DNA from: WQUF01 sp031549885
GTDB lineage: Bacteria > Bacillota > Clostridia > Clostridiales > Clostridiaceae
Length of the DNA: 27,140 bases
Assembly: GCA_031549885.1 (NCBI GenBank)
Contig: JAVBPD010000128.1
Location: 1-27,140, forward strand
Direction: 5' to 3'
In this document: piece by piece, positions 7,525 to 14,535 of the stretch
Layout: the number at the start of each line of letters is the position of its first letter
How positions within the stretch are numbered: the stretch's first letter is position 1
Program-made: the position numbers and the translations under genes
The notes under the pieces: generated by a model
Told to the model about the DNA's origin: nothing
Seen by the model: the letters and a program-made list of their open reading frames with translations, nothing else
Databases searched by the model: none

Positions 7525-8601
7525 ATGAAAAAATCATTTTTGTCAATGGTACTTATGGCTACCATGGTTTTCACATCTTGCACTGGAACATCTGGTGGGT
7601 CTAATACAACAGAAGCAGAGAAAACGAATACAACTGTGGCTGAAAACACAACTGCTGAAAATACTACCGCTCAAAACACGACTGCTGAAAACACAACAGA
7701 AGCAAATACAACAGCGAGTACAACATCAAGTGGAAAACTCATTGCAATAATAACACCATCTCATGATAACCCATTTTTCAAAACAGTTGCAGATGTTGCA
7801 GATGAAACTGCAAAATCATTAGGATATGAAACTTTAATTTTAGTACATAATGATGACCCTACAAAACAAAATGAATTATTTGACACAGCTATTTCAAGAA
7901 AGGCATCAGCTATTATTTGTGACAATGCAGGAGCGGATGCTACAATTGAACCAGTTAAAAAAGCAAAAGAAGCTGGAATACCTACATTCCTTGTAGATAG
8001 AGAAATAAATGAACAAGGAGTTGCTATTTCACAAATAGTATCAAACAATTTCCAAGGTGCCCAAACTGTAGCTGACGAATTTGTCAAATTAATGGGTGAA
8101 AAAGGAAACTATGTTGAACTTTTAGGCAAAGAATCAGATACAAATGCAGGGGTTCGTTCAAGTGGATTCCATGACATTATAGATCAATATACAGATATGA
8201 AAATGGTAGCTCAGCAAACAGCAAATTGGGATCAAAATGAAGCATTTACAAAAGTTCAAACAATAATTCAATCAAATCCAGACATCAACGGAATTATATG
8301 TGGAAATGATACTATGTGCATGGGAGCAGTTGCAGCAGTTAAAGCAGCTAATCTTAAAAATGTTATAATAGTAGGGTTTGATGGAAGCAATGATGTAAGG
8401 GATTCAATAATTGCAGGTAGCGATGGTGATGCAAAAGCTACAGGGCTTCAACCAATTGCGCAGATTACTAAAATGGCTGTTGAGCAAGCTGATAAATACA
8501 TTAAAACAGGATCAACTGGTGTAGATGAAAAGCAGCTCGTTGATTGTGTATTAATCAATAAAGATAATGCATCACAATTGGACAACTTCACTCTTAAATA
8601 A
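7525..8601 (+). CDS. Ribose-type sugar ABC transporter substrate-binding lipoprotein
   Basis: A 358-residue exported lipoprotein. A short basic N-terminus (MKKS) and hydrophobic stretch end at FTSC, the likely lipidation site, followed by a Thr/Ala/Asn-rich linker to about residue 70. The rest is a periplasmic-binding domain of the RbsB type: IAIITPSHDNPFFKTVADVADE, DTAISRKASAIICDNAGADA, PTFLVDREI, GIICGNDTMCMGAVAAVKAA, VIIVGFDGSNDVRDSI. Start ATG 7525 is chosen because GGGGG lies 7 nt upstream; an in-frame TTG further upstream lacks a ribosome site. It binds the sugar outside the membrane and passes it to the permease encoded downstream. A terminator-like hairpin follows, consistent with higher dosage of the binding protein. 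The ligand is unknown. Confidence 0.9.
   Translation: MKKSFLSMVLMATMVFTSCTGTSGGSNTTEAEKTNTTVAENTTAENTTAQNTTAENTTEANTTASTTSSGKLIAIITPSHDNPFFKTVADVADETAKSLGYETLILVHNDDPTKQNELFDTAISRKASAIICDNAGADATIEPVKKAKEAGIPTFLVDREINEQGVAISQIVSNNFQGAQTVADEFVKLMGEKGNYVELLGKESDTNAGVRSSGFHDIIDQYTDMKMVAQQTANWDQNEAFTKVQTIIQSNPDINGIICGNDTMCMGAVAAVKAANLKNVIIVGFDGSNDVRDSIIAGSDGDAKATGLQPIAQITKMAVEQADKYIKTGSTGVDEKQLVDCVLINKDNASQLDNFTLK
7639..7698 (+). repeat. Four 15-nt tandem units encoding the lipoprotein linker
   Basis: Units at 7639, 7654, 7669 and 7684 encode AENTT, AENTT, AQNTT and AENTT. Unit one, GCTGAAAACACAACT, differs from the others at a few third positions plus one GAA to CAA change. The repeat forms part of the flexible spacer between lipid anchor and binding domain. 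Confidence 0.8.
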
Positions 8602-8610
8602 ATTTAAAAA

Positions 8611-8636
8611 ACCATGCTTTTATTAAAAAGCATGGT
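8611..8636 (+). terminator. Intra-operon hairpin after the binding-protein gene
   Basis: An 11-bp perfect stem, ACCATGCTTTT (8611-8621) with AAAAGCATGGT (8626-8636), and a 4-nt ATTA loop, followed by the T-rich TATATTTTT. It lies 9 bp after the stop. Partial termination or 3'-end protection here would make the binding protein more abundant than the membrane components. Confidence 0.7.
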
Positions 8637-8680
8637 ATATTTTTAAAAATATTTTGATAAATGAAATGAGGGGAATAAAA

Positions 8681-9352
8681 ATGGCTATCAAATTTAAATT
8701 AAAATATATTATTGGAATTTTACTTTTTAGCCTTATGCTCACGTCCTGTAGATTGTTTACTATTGTTCCTATAGAGGAAAATGATAGCCAGAAAGGAAGC
8801 AAGATTTCATCTGGTGAAAAGGCTGTAGATGTTAATAAATATATAGAAGATAAATGGGATTCTGTAATTGTTAAAGAGATAAATGAAAGAAAGCAAAGTT
8901 TAACAAAAATTCTAAGTGAAGCCTCTGGTGGGTGGGATGAGGTTTGTAGCAAATATGGAATTAAAAAAGGTGATATTGGTTCAAAATATAATTTTATTGT
9001 TACAGACACAGCTCAAGTTAAGGAAGTTAACACTGAAAGCAAAGCTGGGTTTATTGTTATTTCATTAAATGGAGTAAATACAGATTATACATTAAAGATA
9101 GCTATTGGACCTGTGCTTAAGGGTACAGCCATTAGAGATTCACTAAAGGGAATTAATTTTAATGATTTTGTAAATCAAATGGATTATGCTAATTTAGCAA
9201 ATGAATTAAATAAAAAAGGAAATGAAAATTCTGTTGGAAATATTGATGTAAACACATTAAATGGAAAAACTATTACGTTTACAGGCAGCTTTACAGATCC
9301 AGAAGGTGCAAAGGAAATCATTATTATGCCTATTTTCATGGAGGTTAAGTAA
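8681..9352 (+). CDS. DUF2291-family lipoprotein of a sugar ABC operon
   Basis: A 223-residue protein with a short basic N-terminus, a hydrophobic segment and a lipobox ending LTSC (about residue 20), so probably a membrane-anchored extracytoplasmic lipoprotein. The body matches the DUF2291 pattern as I know it: an N-terminal GWDEVCSKYG region and a C-terminal segment with NGKTITFTGSFTDPEGAKEIIIMPIFMEVK. Genes of this family are recurrently found between the binding protein and the ATPase of ribose-type importers; their exact role is undefined. Start ATG 8681 has AGGGG 7 nt upstream. Its TAA overlaps the ATPase ATG (TAATG), implying coupled translation and a role tied to this transporter. Confidence 0.8.
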   Translation: MAIKFKLKYIIGILLFSLMLTSCRLFTIVPIEENDSQKGSKISSGEKAVDVNKYIEDKWDSVIVKEINERKQSLTKILSEASGGWDEVCSKYGIKKGDIGSKYNFIVTDTAQVKEVNTESKAGFIVISLNGVNTDYTLKIAIGPVLKGTAIRDSLKGINFNDFVNQMDYANLANELNKKGNENSVGNIDVNTLNGKTITFTGSFTDPEGAKEIIIMPIFMEVK

Positions 9353-10869
9353 TGGATAATAGAGATATTTGCCTTGAGGTTAAAGATATTACTAAAATTT
9401 ATCCTGGCACTATGGCTTTAAAAGGCGTTGATTTTTCTGTGGAAAAAGGAAAGGTAAATGTACTTGTAGGAGAAAATGGAGCAGGTAAATCTACGCTTAT
9501 GAAAATTATAGCTGGAATTGAGCAACCAACTAGTGGAGAAATTATTTTTAAAAAAAATAAAGTTTCCTTTAAAAATTCTACAGAAGCTGCAAATTTAGGA
9601 ATTGGCATAATACATCAAGAATTGAGCCTTTTTCCTAATATGACTGTTATGCAGAATTTATTTATTGGAAGGGAAGAAAAAAGCAATTTATTTACTGTAA
9701 ATAAGAAATCCCAAATTGAAAAAACAAAAAAGGTGCTTAAGCAATTGAATCAATCTATAAATCCAAATGAGATGATTGCAAATTTAAGGGTTGGAAAGCA
9801 GCAAATAGTTGAGATTGCAAGAAATGTTGCAAAAGAAGGGCTTGAAATATTAATAATGGATGAGCCTACATCTTCATTAAGTGTAGCAGAGGTTAAAATA
9901 TTGTTTTCTGTTATAGAGGATTTAAAAGCAAAAGGCATAGGAATTGTATATATTTCTCATAGGCTTGAAGAGCTTATGCAAATAGGGGACAATATTACTG
10001 TTTTAAGAGATGGGAATATTGTTGCAAATAGTAAGATTAAAGATATAACTTTAGACTGGATAGTTGAAAAAATGACTGGCCTTGAAGCATCGAATCAAAA
10101 AAAACCGCATGACTTTTCAAGTAAAGAAGAAGTGTTAAAGGTGGAAAATTTAAGCTTATATAGGAATGGTAGATATATTTTTAAGGATATTAGCTTCTCA
10201 CTTAAAAAAGGTGAAATTTTAGGTATATACGGGCTTTTAGGAGCAGGGAGAACTGAAGTATTTGAAGCTTTAATGGGAGTAAATTTAGCTGATTCGGGAA
10301 CTACATGGCTAAATGGAAAAAATATGTCTATAAAAGATGTAGCTACTCAAATTAAAAATGGATTTGCATATGTACCTGAAGATAGGCAGCGAGAAGGGCT
10401 TATTCAAACTTTAAATATAAAAAAGAATCTCACATTATCAAGCCTTTTAAAATATGTGAAGCATATTGCAATAAATAAATCATTAGAAAATAATTCTGCA
10501 GACAGTATGATTAAACAACTGGATATCAAAGTTTCAAATAAAGAACTTCCTATTTTATCCTTAAGTGGTGGAAATCAGCAAAAAGTTGTTATTGGCAAAG
10601 GTATGCTTACATCTCCAAAGATTTATTTATTGGATGAGCCATCTAGAGGAATAGATATTGGAGCAAAATATGAAGTGTATAATATTATAAGAAAACTTGC
10701 AAAATCAGGCATATCTGTAATTGTTATATCTTCAGAATTAAAAGAAATTATTGCTATTGCAAATAGAATATTGGTTTTATCAAATGGAGTTTTAAAGGGA
10801 AATGTTACAGGAGAAGAAATAAATGAACAAAATTTAGTGGCTTTATCTTCAGTTGTTGCTAAAGCTTAA
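9352..10869 (+). CDS. Sugar ABC transporter ATP-binding protein (RbsA type, two ATPase domains)
   Basis: A 505-residue double ATPase. Domain 1 has Walker A GENGAGKSTLMK, a degenerate signature LRVGKQQIVEIAR and Walker B LIMDEPTSSL. Domain 2 (from about residue 255) has the degenerate Walker A GLLGAGRTE, signature LSGGNQQKV and Walker B LLDEPSRGIDIG. This asymmetric layout is typical of the RbsA/MglA carbohydrate uptake class. GGAGG lies 7 nt before the ATG. It powers the permease encoded next. Confidence 0.93.
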   Translation: MDNRDICLEVKDITKIYPGTMALKGVDFSVEKGKVNVLVGENGAGKSTLMKIIAGIEQPTSGEIIFKKNKVSFKNSTEAANLGIGIIHQELSLFPNMTVMQNLFIGREEKSNLFTVNKKSQIEKTKKVLKQLNQSINPNEMIANLRVGKQQIVEIARNVAKEGLEILIMDEPTSSLSVAEVKILFSVIEDLKAKGIGIVYISHRLEELMQIGDNITVLRDGNIVANSKIKDITLDWIVEKMTGLEASNQKKPHDFSSKEEVLKVENLSLYRNGRYIFKDISFSLKKGEILGIYGLLGAGRTEVFEALMGVNLADSGTTWLNGKNMSIKDVATQIKNGFAYVPEDRQREGLIQTLNIKKNLTLSSLLKYVKHIAINKSLENNSADSMIKQLDIKVSNKELPILSLSGGNQQKVVIGKGMLTSPKIYLLDEPSRGIDIGAKYEVYNIIRKLAKSGISVIVISSELKEIIAIANRILVLSNGVLKGNVTGEEINEQNLVALSSVVAKA

Positions 10870-10894
10870 GTTAAGTAAAATGGGAGGTTTTCAC

Positions 10895-11926
10895 ATGGAA
10901 AAACAAAAAAAGTCTTCAAACAATTTAATGCTTTTTTTGAAGTTTAGAACGTTTATAGCACTTATTTTATTATTTATATTTTTTAGCTTTACTGCACCTA
11001 ATTTCTTAAATTCTCAAAGTTTAATCTTAATTGCAAAACATGTTGTTTTATATGGGCTTTTAGCTATTGGTATGACATTTGTAATTATAACAAGCGGAAT
11101 AGATCTTTCTGTTGGTTCAATAGTTGGGCTTATATGCATGATAGCTGGTGGGTTAATAAAAGAAGGGCTTGTTTTAAAGGTCTTTGGGGTAAAAGTATTT
11201 TTTAGCATTCCAGTAATCATAGTTATAGCTCTAATTATTGGTATAATAATAGGAGGTATAAATGGGCTTATTATTACAAAATTTAATGTTGCTCCTTTTA
11301 TTGCAACTTTAGGTGCTATGTATGTTTGCAGAGGATTTGCTATGCTTAGATCTGGTGGAGCTACATTTCCAAATTTATCAGGAAGCGCAGAACTTGGCAA
11401 TACTGGATTTAGCATTTTAGGAAGCGGGATTTTTTTAGGAATTCCAGTATCTTTATACATATTTATATTCATTAGCTTTGTAGCAGCATTTTTATTAAAG
11501 CAAACTCCTTTAGGATGGCATATTTTTTCAGTTGGTGGAAATGAAAAAGCAGCTAAATTATCTGGGGTTAGAGTTGACAGAGTGAAAATATTTGTATACA
11601 TGTTTTCAGGATTTTGTGCAGCAGTTGTTGGATTAATTACTGCATCTCAGCTTATGGCATCCCATCCAGCATCAGGAGAATCTTGGGAGATGAATGCTAT
11701 TGCTGCAGCAGTTTTAGGTGGGACAAGTATGTCTGGAGGAATTGGTACAGTTGGGGGAACTATAATTGGAGCTTTTGTAATAGGAGTTTTAAATGATGGA
11801 ATGGTTATGTGCGGCGTTTCAGAATTTTGGCAAATGGTTATTAAAGGAGTAGTAATAGTAGTAGCTGTTATTATAGATCAATTTCAAAGAAGACTTCAAA
11901 ATAAACTTGCCCTTGAGCAAAGATAG
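10895..11926 (+). CDS. Sugar ABC transporter permease (RbsC/AraH family)
   Basis: A 343-residue, very hydrophobic membrane protein of the branched-chain-permease superfamily used by ribose-type importers. Family motifs include SGIDLSVGSIVGL, NVAPFIATLGAMYVCRGFAML, the cytoplasmic coupling segment VGGNEKAAKLSGVRVDRVKI and AAAVLGGTSMSGGIGTVGGTIIGA. ATG 10895 follows GGGAGG by 7 nt; the frame continues upstream into the ATPase gene but without a better start. It should form the transmembrane channel for the binding protein at 7525-8601. Last gene of the operon. Confidence 0.93.
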   Translation: MEKQKKSSNNLMLFLKFRTFIALILLFIFFSFTAPNFLNSQSLILIAKHVVLYGLLAIGMTFVIITSGIDLSVGSIVGLICMIAGGLIKEGLVLKVFGVKVFFSIPVIIVIALIIGIIIGGINGLIITKFNVAPFIATLGAMYVCRGFAMLRSGGATFPNLSGSAELGNTGFSILGSGIFLGIPVSLYIFIFISFVAAFLLKQTPLGWHIFSVGGNEKAAKLSGVRVDRVKIFVYMFSGFCAAVVGLITASQLMASHPASGESWEMNAIAAAVLGGTSMSGGIGTVGGTIIGAFVIGVLNDGMVMCGVSEFWQMVIKGVVIVVAVIIDQFQRRLQNKLALEQR

Positions 11927-11947
11927 ATTGCGTTTGTAGAAAGAAGA

Positions 11948-12017
11948 AGAGCTGTTAAAATCAATTCCTAAACTTTAGATTTTTAAGTTTAGAAGCTTGA
12001 ATTTATAGCTCTTTTTA
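11948..12017. terminator. Terminator between the permease gene and the convergent mgtC-like gene
   Basis: A perfect 8-bp inner stem CTAAACTT/AAGTTTAG (11968-11975 with 11985-11992) sits inside an outer AGAGCT/AGCTCT pairing (11948-11953 with 12007-12012), followed on the plus strand by TTTTT. The convergent gene stops at 12015, so the structure may serve both directions, though the U-tract is clear only for the plus strand. Confidence 0.65.
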
Positions 12018-12707
12018 TATTTTTTCTACATTTATCACACCTTCAATGGATTTTATTTCATCTATGATTTTATTAGTATATATGTTAGTAGTTATCTTTA
12101 TCATTATTTTAACTTTAATTATTTCATCAACATTTTCTAGATCCTTTTCTTCATAATCCACAAAGTTTATATCCAATATTTTACCGTAATTTTTATTTAT
12201 ACAAAGGCTTATATCTCCTATGGCCTTAGGGTTGTTTAATATTTTAATTTCAAGTTCTAATATAGGATTTGATTCACCACTTATTCTCGTTGGAAGTTTT
12301 GCAAAAAAAACGAGCACAACATACACAGCAATAAACATTAATGCACCAAGAAAATAAAATCCAGAGCCTATGATAAGGCCAATAGTCATAACAGCCCAAA
12401 GCCCTGCAGCAGTTGTAAGCCCTTGAACTGAATCGCCATGATGAATTATAGTTCCAGCTCCTAAAAAACTAATCCCACTTATGACTTGAGCCCCGAGCCT
12501 TGTAGGGTCATTTGAAATATTATATCTTTTAAATATTAATTCTGAAAGTATCATAATAGCAGCAGAACTAACACATACTAAAGTATATGTTCTAAAGCCT
12601 GCAGGTCTATTTTTAGTCTCACGGTCATGTCCAATAATGGCTCCAAATAAAACTGAAAGAAATATTTTAAGTGCAATTTCTAAATAACTAATATAATCTA
12701 TTGACAC
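12015..12707 (-). CDS. MgtC/SapB-family membrane protein
   Basis: A 230-residue protein. The N-terminal part has about four or five membrane segments carrying the family signature: FGAIIGHDRETKNRPAGFRTYTL, then DPTRLGAQVISGISFLGAGTII and GLTTAAGLWAVMTIGLIIG. The C-terminal soluble domain (about residues 150-230) resembles a small ACT-like module. MgtC in pathogens modulates Mg2+ adaptation and the F-type ATPase; in other bacteria the role is less defined. Start is GTG at 12707 with GAGG 7 nt upstream. It is monocistronic and separated from the sugar loci on both sides. Confidence 0.88.
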   Translation of the reverse strand: MSIDYISYLEIALKIFLSVLFGAIIGHDRETKNRPAGFRTYTLVCVSSAAIMILSELIFKRYNISNDPTRLGAQVISGISFLGAGTIIHHGDSVQGLTTAAGLWAVMTIGLIIGSGFYFLGALMFIAVYVVLVFFAKLPTRISGESNPILELEIKILNNPKAIGDISLCINKNYGKILDINFVDYEEKDLENVDEIIKVKIMIKITTNIYTNKIIDEIKSIEGVINVEKI

Positions 12708-12753
12708 ATTATAACCTCATTTTCAAAATATTTTTAAAGTGGTATATTATAAT

Positions 12754-12782
12754 ATTATACCTAAGTAAGGTATGTGTGATAA
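12754..12782 (-). promoter_or_regulatory. Candidate mgtC promoter with an inverted repeat in the spacer
   Basis: On the minus strand TTATCA (12777-12782) and TATAAT (12754-12759) are 17 bp apart. The inverted repeat ATACCT-N5-AGGTAT (12757-12773) covers the spacer and half of the -10 box, a position suited to a repressor. The binding protein is unknown. Confidence 0.45.
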
Positions 12783-13291
12783 TAAGTTAAAATACAAGAA
12801 ATAGGTTAATTTTATATTAACATAAAAAATTAAATTTATCTTTATCGTTATAACAAAACAAAAAAAGTATTTTTTTGATGATAAATTATATATTTTTACC
12901 TTTTTATTGTATATTTATATTTATTTATTAAAATAATAGTTGCATTAAGTAATAAAAATATGTCCAATAAAATGCTTGACAATTTATGTTCAAAGTATTA
13001 ATCTAAAATTACATCGTGCTTTGTCACGGAAATAATACATATATTTTTTTATACAAAAAAATACAAGGTTAAATGAGTTTTTTTGTAAAAATTATGTGAT
13101 TTTTAAAATATGGAGGCTATTGCTCATTTTAATTTTGTTAAATCTATGAGTTAATGATGTCTCTATTTTTAAATATTAATAATTTTTATATTTTACCTTA
13201 CCTTGTGCAATTAACCATTTATTTATGCTTTTGCTGTTTGATGTAAACGTCAGGCAGTACATAATATTATATTAAAGTAGGAGTGAAATTA
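12783..13291. other. Long AT-rich leader region before the second sugar operon
   Basis: About 500 bp with no convincing gene. It contains A/T tracts, a TTGACA at 12976-12981 with only a weak -10 (TAATCT, 12999-13004), a 9-bp T/A hairpin near 13043-13064, and TGTAAACG (13242-13249), which matches the left half of a CcpA cre box while the right half is poor. The operon promoter and catabolite control sites must lie here, but I cannot place them firmly. A 14-codon frame at about 13111 has no ribosome site. Confidence 0.4.
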
Positions 13292-14467
13292 ATGAAAAAA
13301 CTATTACCACTAATGCTGTTTTTTATTATGGCTTTCTCATTTGGCGCTTGTTCACCAAGTGGCTCAGGTACTGAAAATACTACAGCGGCACCAGATACCA
13401 CAGCAGCAGCAAATACTACAGCGGCACCAGATACCACAGCAGCAAATACCACAGCGGCACCAGATACAACAGCAGCAGCTTCAGATGTTAAAGTTGGAGT
13501 TGCAATGCCAACAAAGGATTTACAAAGATGGAATCAAGATGGAGCTAACATGAAAGAACAGCTTGAGAAAGCTGGATATGAAGTAGATCTTCAGTATGCA
13601 AACAATGAAGTAGCAACTCAAGTTTCACAAATTGAAAATATGATAACAGGTGGCTGTAAAGTACTAGTAATAGCATCAATTGATGGTAATTCACTTGGAA
13701 CTGTTTTAGATCAAGCAAAAGCTCAAAATATTCCAGTAATAGCTTATGATAGATTAATAATGAATTCAGATGCAGTTTCATATTATGCTACATTTGATAA
13801 CTATAAAGTTGGAACAATTCAAGGACAATTTATAAGAGACAAGCTTAAATTAGACTCTGAAGCAGGCCCATTTAACATAGAATTATTCACAGGCTCTGCA
13901 GATGACAATAATGCTAGATTCTTCTTTGGCGGTGCTATGGATGTACTTCAGCCATATATAGATAGCGGTAAATTAGTAGTTCCTTCAGGTCAAACAAAAT
14001 TTGAAGAAGTTGCAACTCCTAACTGGTCCACAGAAACTGCTCAAGCTCGTATGGAAAACTTAATAACAGCTTACTATACTCAAGGAACAAAATTAGATGC
14101 AGTTCTTTCTTCAAATGACTCAGTTGCAAATGGAATTACAAATGGTTTAGTTGGAGCAGGATATACAAAGGACAACTTCCCAATTCTTACAGGACAAGAT
14201 TGTGATATAACTTCAGTTAAAAATATGATAGCAGGAACTCAATCAATGTCAATATTTAAAGATACGAGAACTCTTGCTGCAAAAGTTGTAGAAATGGTTA
14301 ATTCTATTTTAAAAGGAACTGCAGTTGATGTAAATGATACAAAGACTTATGATAATGGAACAGGAATTATAAAATCATTCTTATGCGATCCTGTTTTTGC
14401 AACAATTGACAATTATAAAGAATTATTAGTTGATTCTGGATATTATACTGAAGACCAATTAAAATAA
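13292..14467 (+). CDS. chvE: ChvE-type multiple-sugar-binding lipoprotein
   Basis: A 391-residue exported binding protein: hydrophobic signal ending FGAC (lipobox, about residue 21), a 33-nt repeat-encoded Thr/Ala/Pro linker to about residue 65, then a domain very close to ChvE: VGVAMPTKDLQRWNQDGANM, QVSQIENMITGGCKVLVIAS, PVIAYDRLIMNSDAVSYYAT, GSADDNNARFFFGGAMDVL, TGQDCDITSVKNMIAGTQSM, and a terminal GYYTEDQLK. ChvE proteins bind several aldoses (glucose, galactose, arabinose, xylose); the xylulokinase gene in the operon makes xylose a likely ligand. ATG 13292 is chosen over an in-frame GTG at 13283 because GGAG (13280-13283) is 8 nt upstream and overlaps that GTG. Confidence 0.9.
   Translation: MKKLLPLMLFFIMAFSFGACSPSGSGTENTTAAPDTTAAANTTAAPDTTAANTTAAPDTTAAASDVKVGVAMPTKDLQRWNQDGANMKEQLEKAGYEVDLQYANNEVATQVSQIENMITGGCKVLVIASIDGNSLGTVLDQAKAQNIPVIAYDRLIMNSDAVSYYATFDNYKVGTIQGQFIRDKLKLDSEAGPFNIELFTGSADDNNARFFFGGAMDVLQPYIDSGKLVVPSGQTKFEEVATPNWSTETAQARMENLITAYYTQGTKLDAVLSSNDSVANGITNGLVGAGYTKDNFPILTGQDCDITSVKNMIAGTQSMSIFKDTRTLAAKVVEMVNSILKGTAVDVNDTKTYDNGTGIIKSFLCDPVFATIDNYKELLVDSGYYTEDQLK
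13376..13477 (+). repeat. Three 33-nt tandem repeats in the binding-protein linker
   Basis: Units at 13376-13408, 13412-13444 and 13445-13477 are nearly identical and encode NTTAAPDTTAA each; one extra GCA separates the first two. High DNA identity, including third positions, suggests recent expansion and possible length variation between strains. Confidence 0.88.
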
Positions 14468-14486
14468 TTTAGAATAATTTGACCAT

Positions 14487-14514
14487 AAGGCGGACTTTTT
14501 GCCCGCCTTTTATT
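14487..14514 (+). terminator. Intra-operon terminator between chvE-like gene and ATPase gene
   Basis: Stem AAGGCGG/CCGCCTT (14487-14493 with 14503-14509), a 9-nt loop and TTTTATT after it; GC-rich against an AT-rich background. Partial termination would favour binding-protein production over the membrane components. Confidence 0.8.
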
Positions 14515-14535
14515 ATAAAGAAAGGGGGTACTAAT

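Noticed and set aside
11014..11601. 195-codon minus-strand frame inside the first permease gene
   Set aside because: Antisense shadow of a membrane-protein gene with low-complexity I/P/T-rich content and no ribosome site.
13111..13155. Leader peptide or sigma-54 promoter (TGGAGG...TTGC) upstream of the ChvE-type operon
   Set aside because: The GG-to-GC spacing is 8 rather than 10, and the 14-codon frame has no ribosome site.
14479..14535. Upstream extension of the second ABC ATPase
   Set aside because: The extended start (TTG at 14479) and its first codons lie in the terminator hairpin; the TTG at 14536 has a strong AAAGGGGG 7 nt upstream and the family N-terminus begins there.
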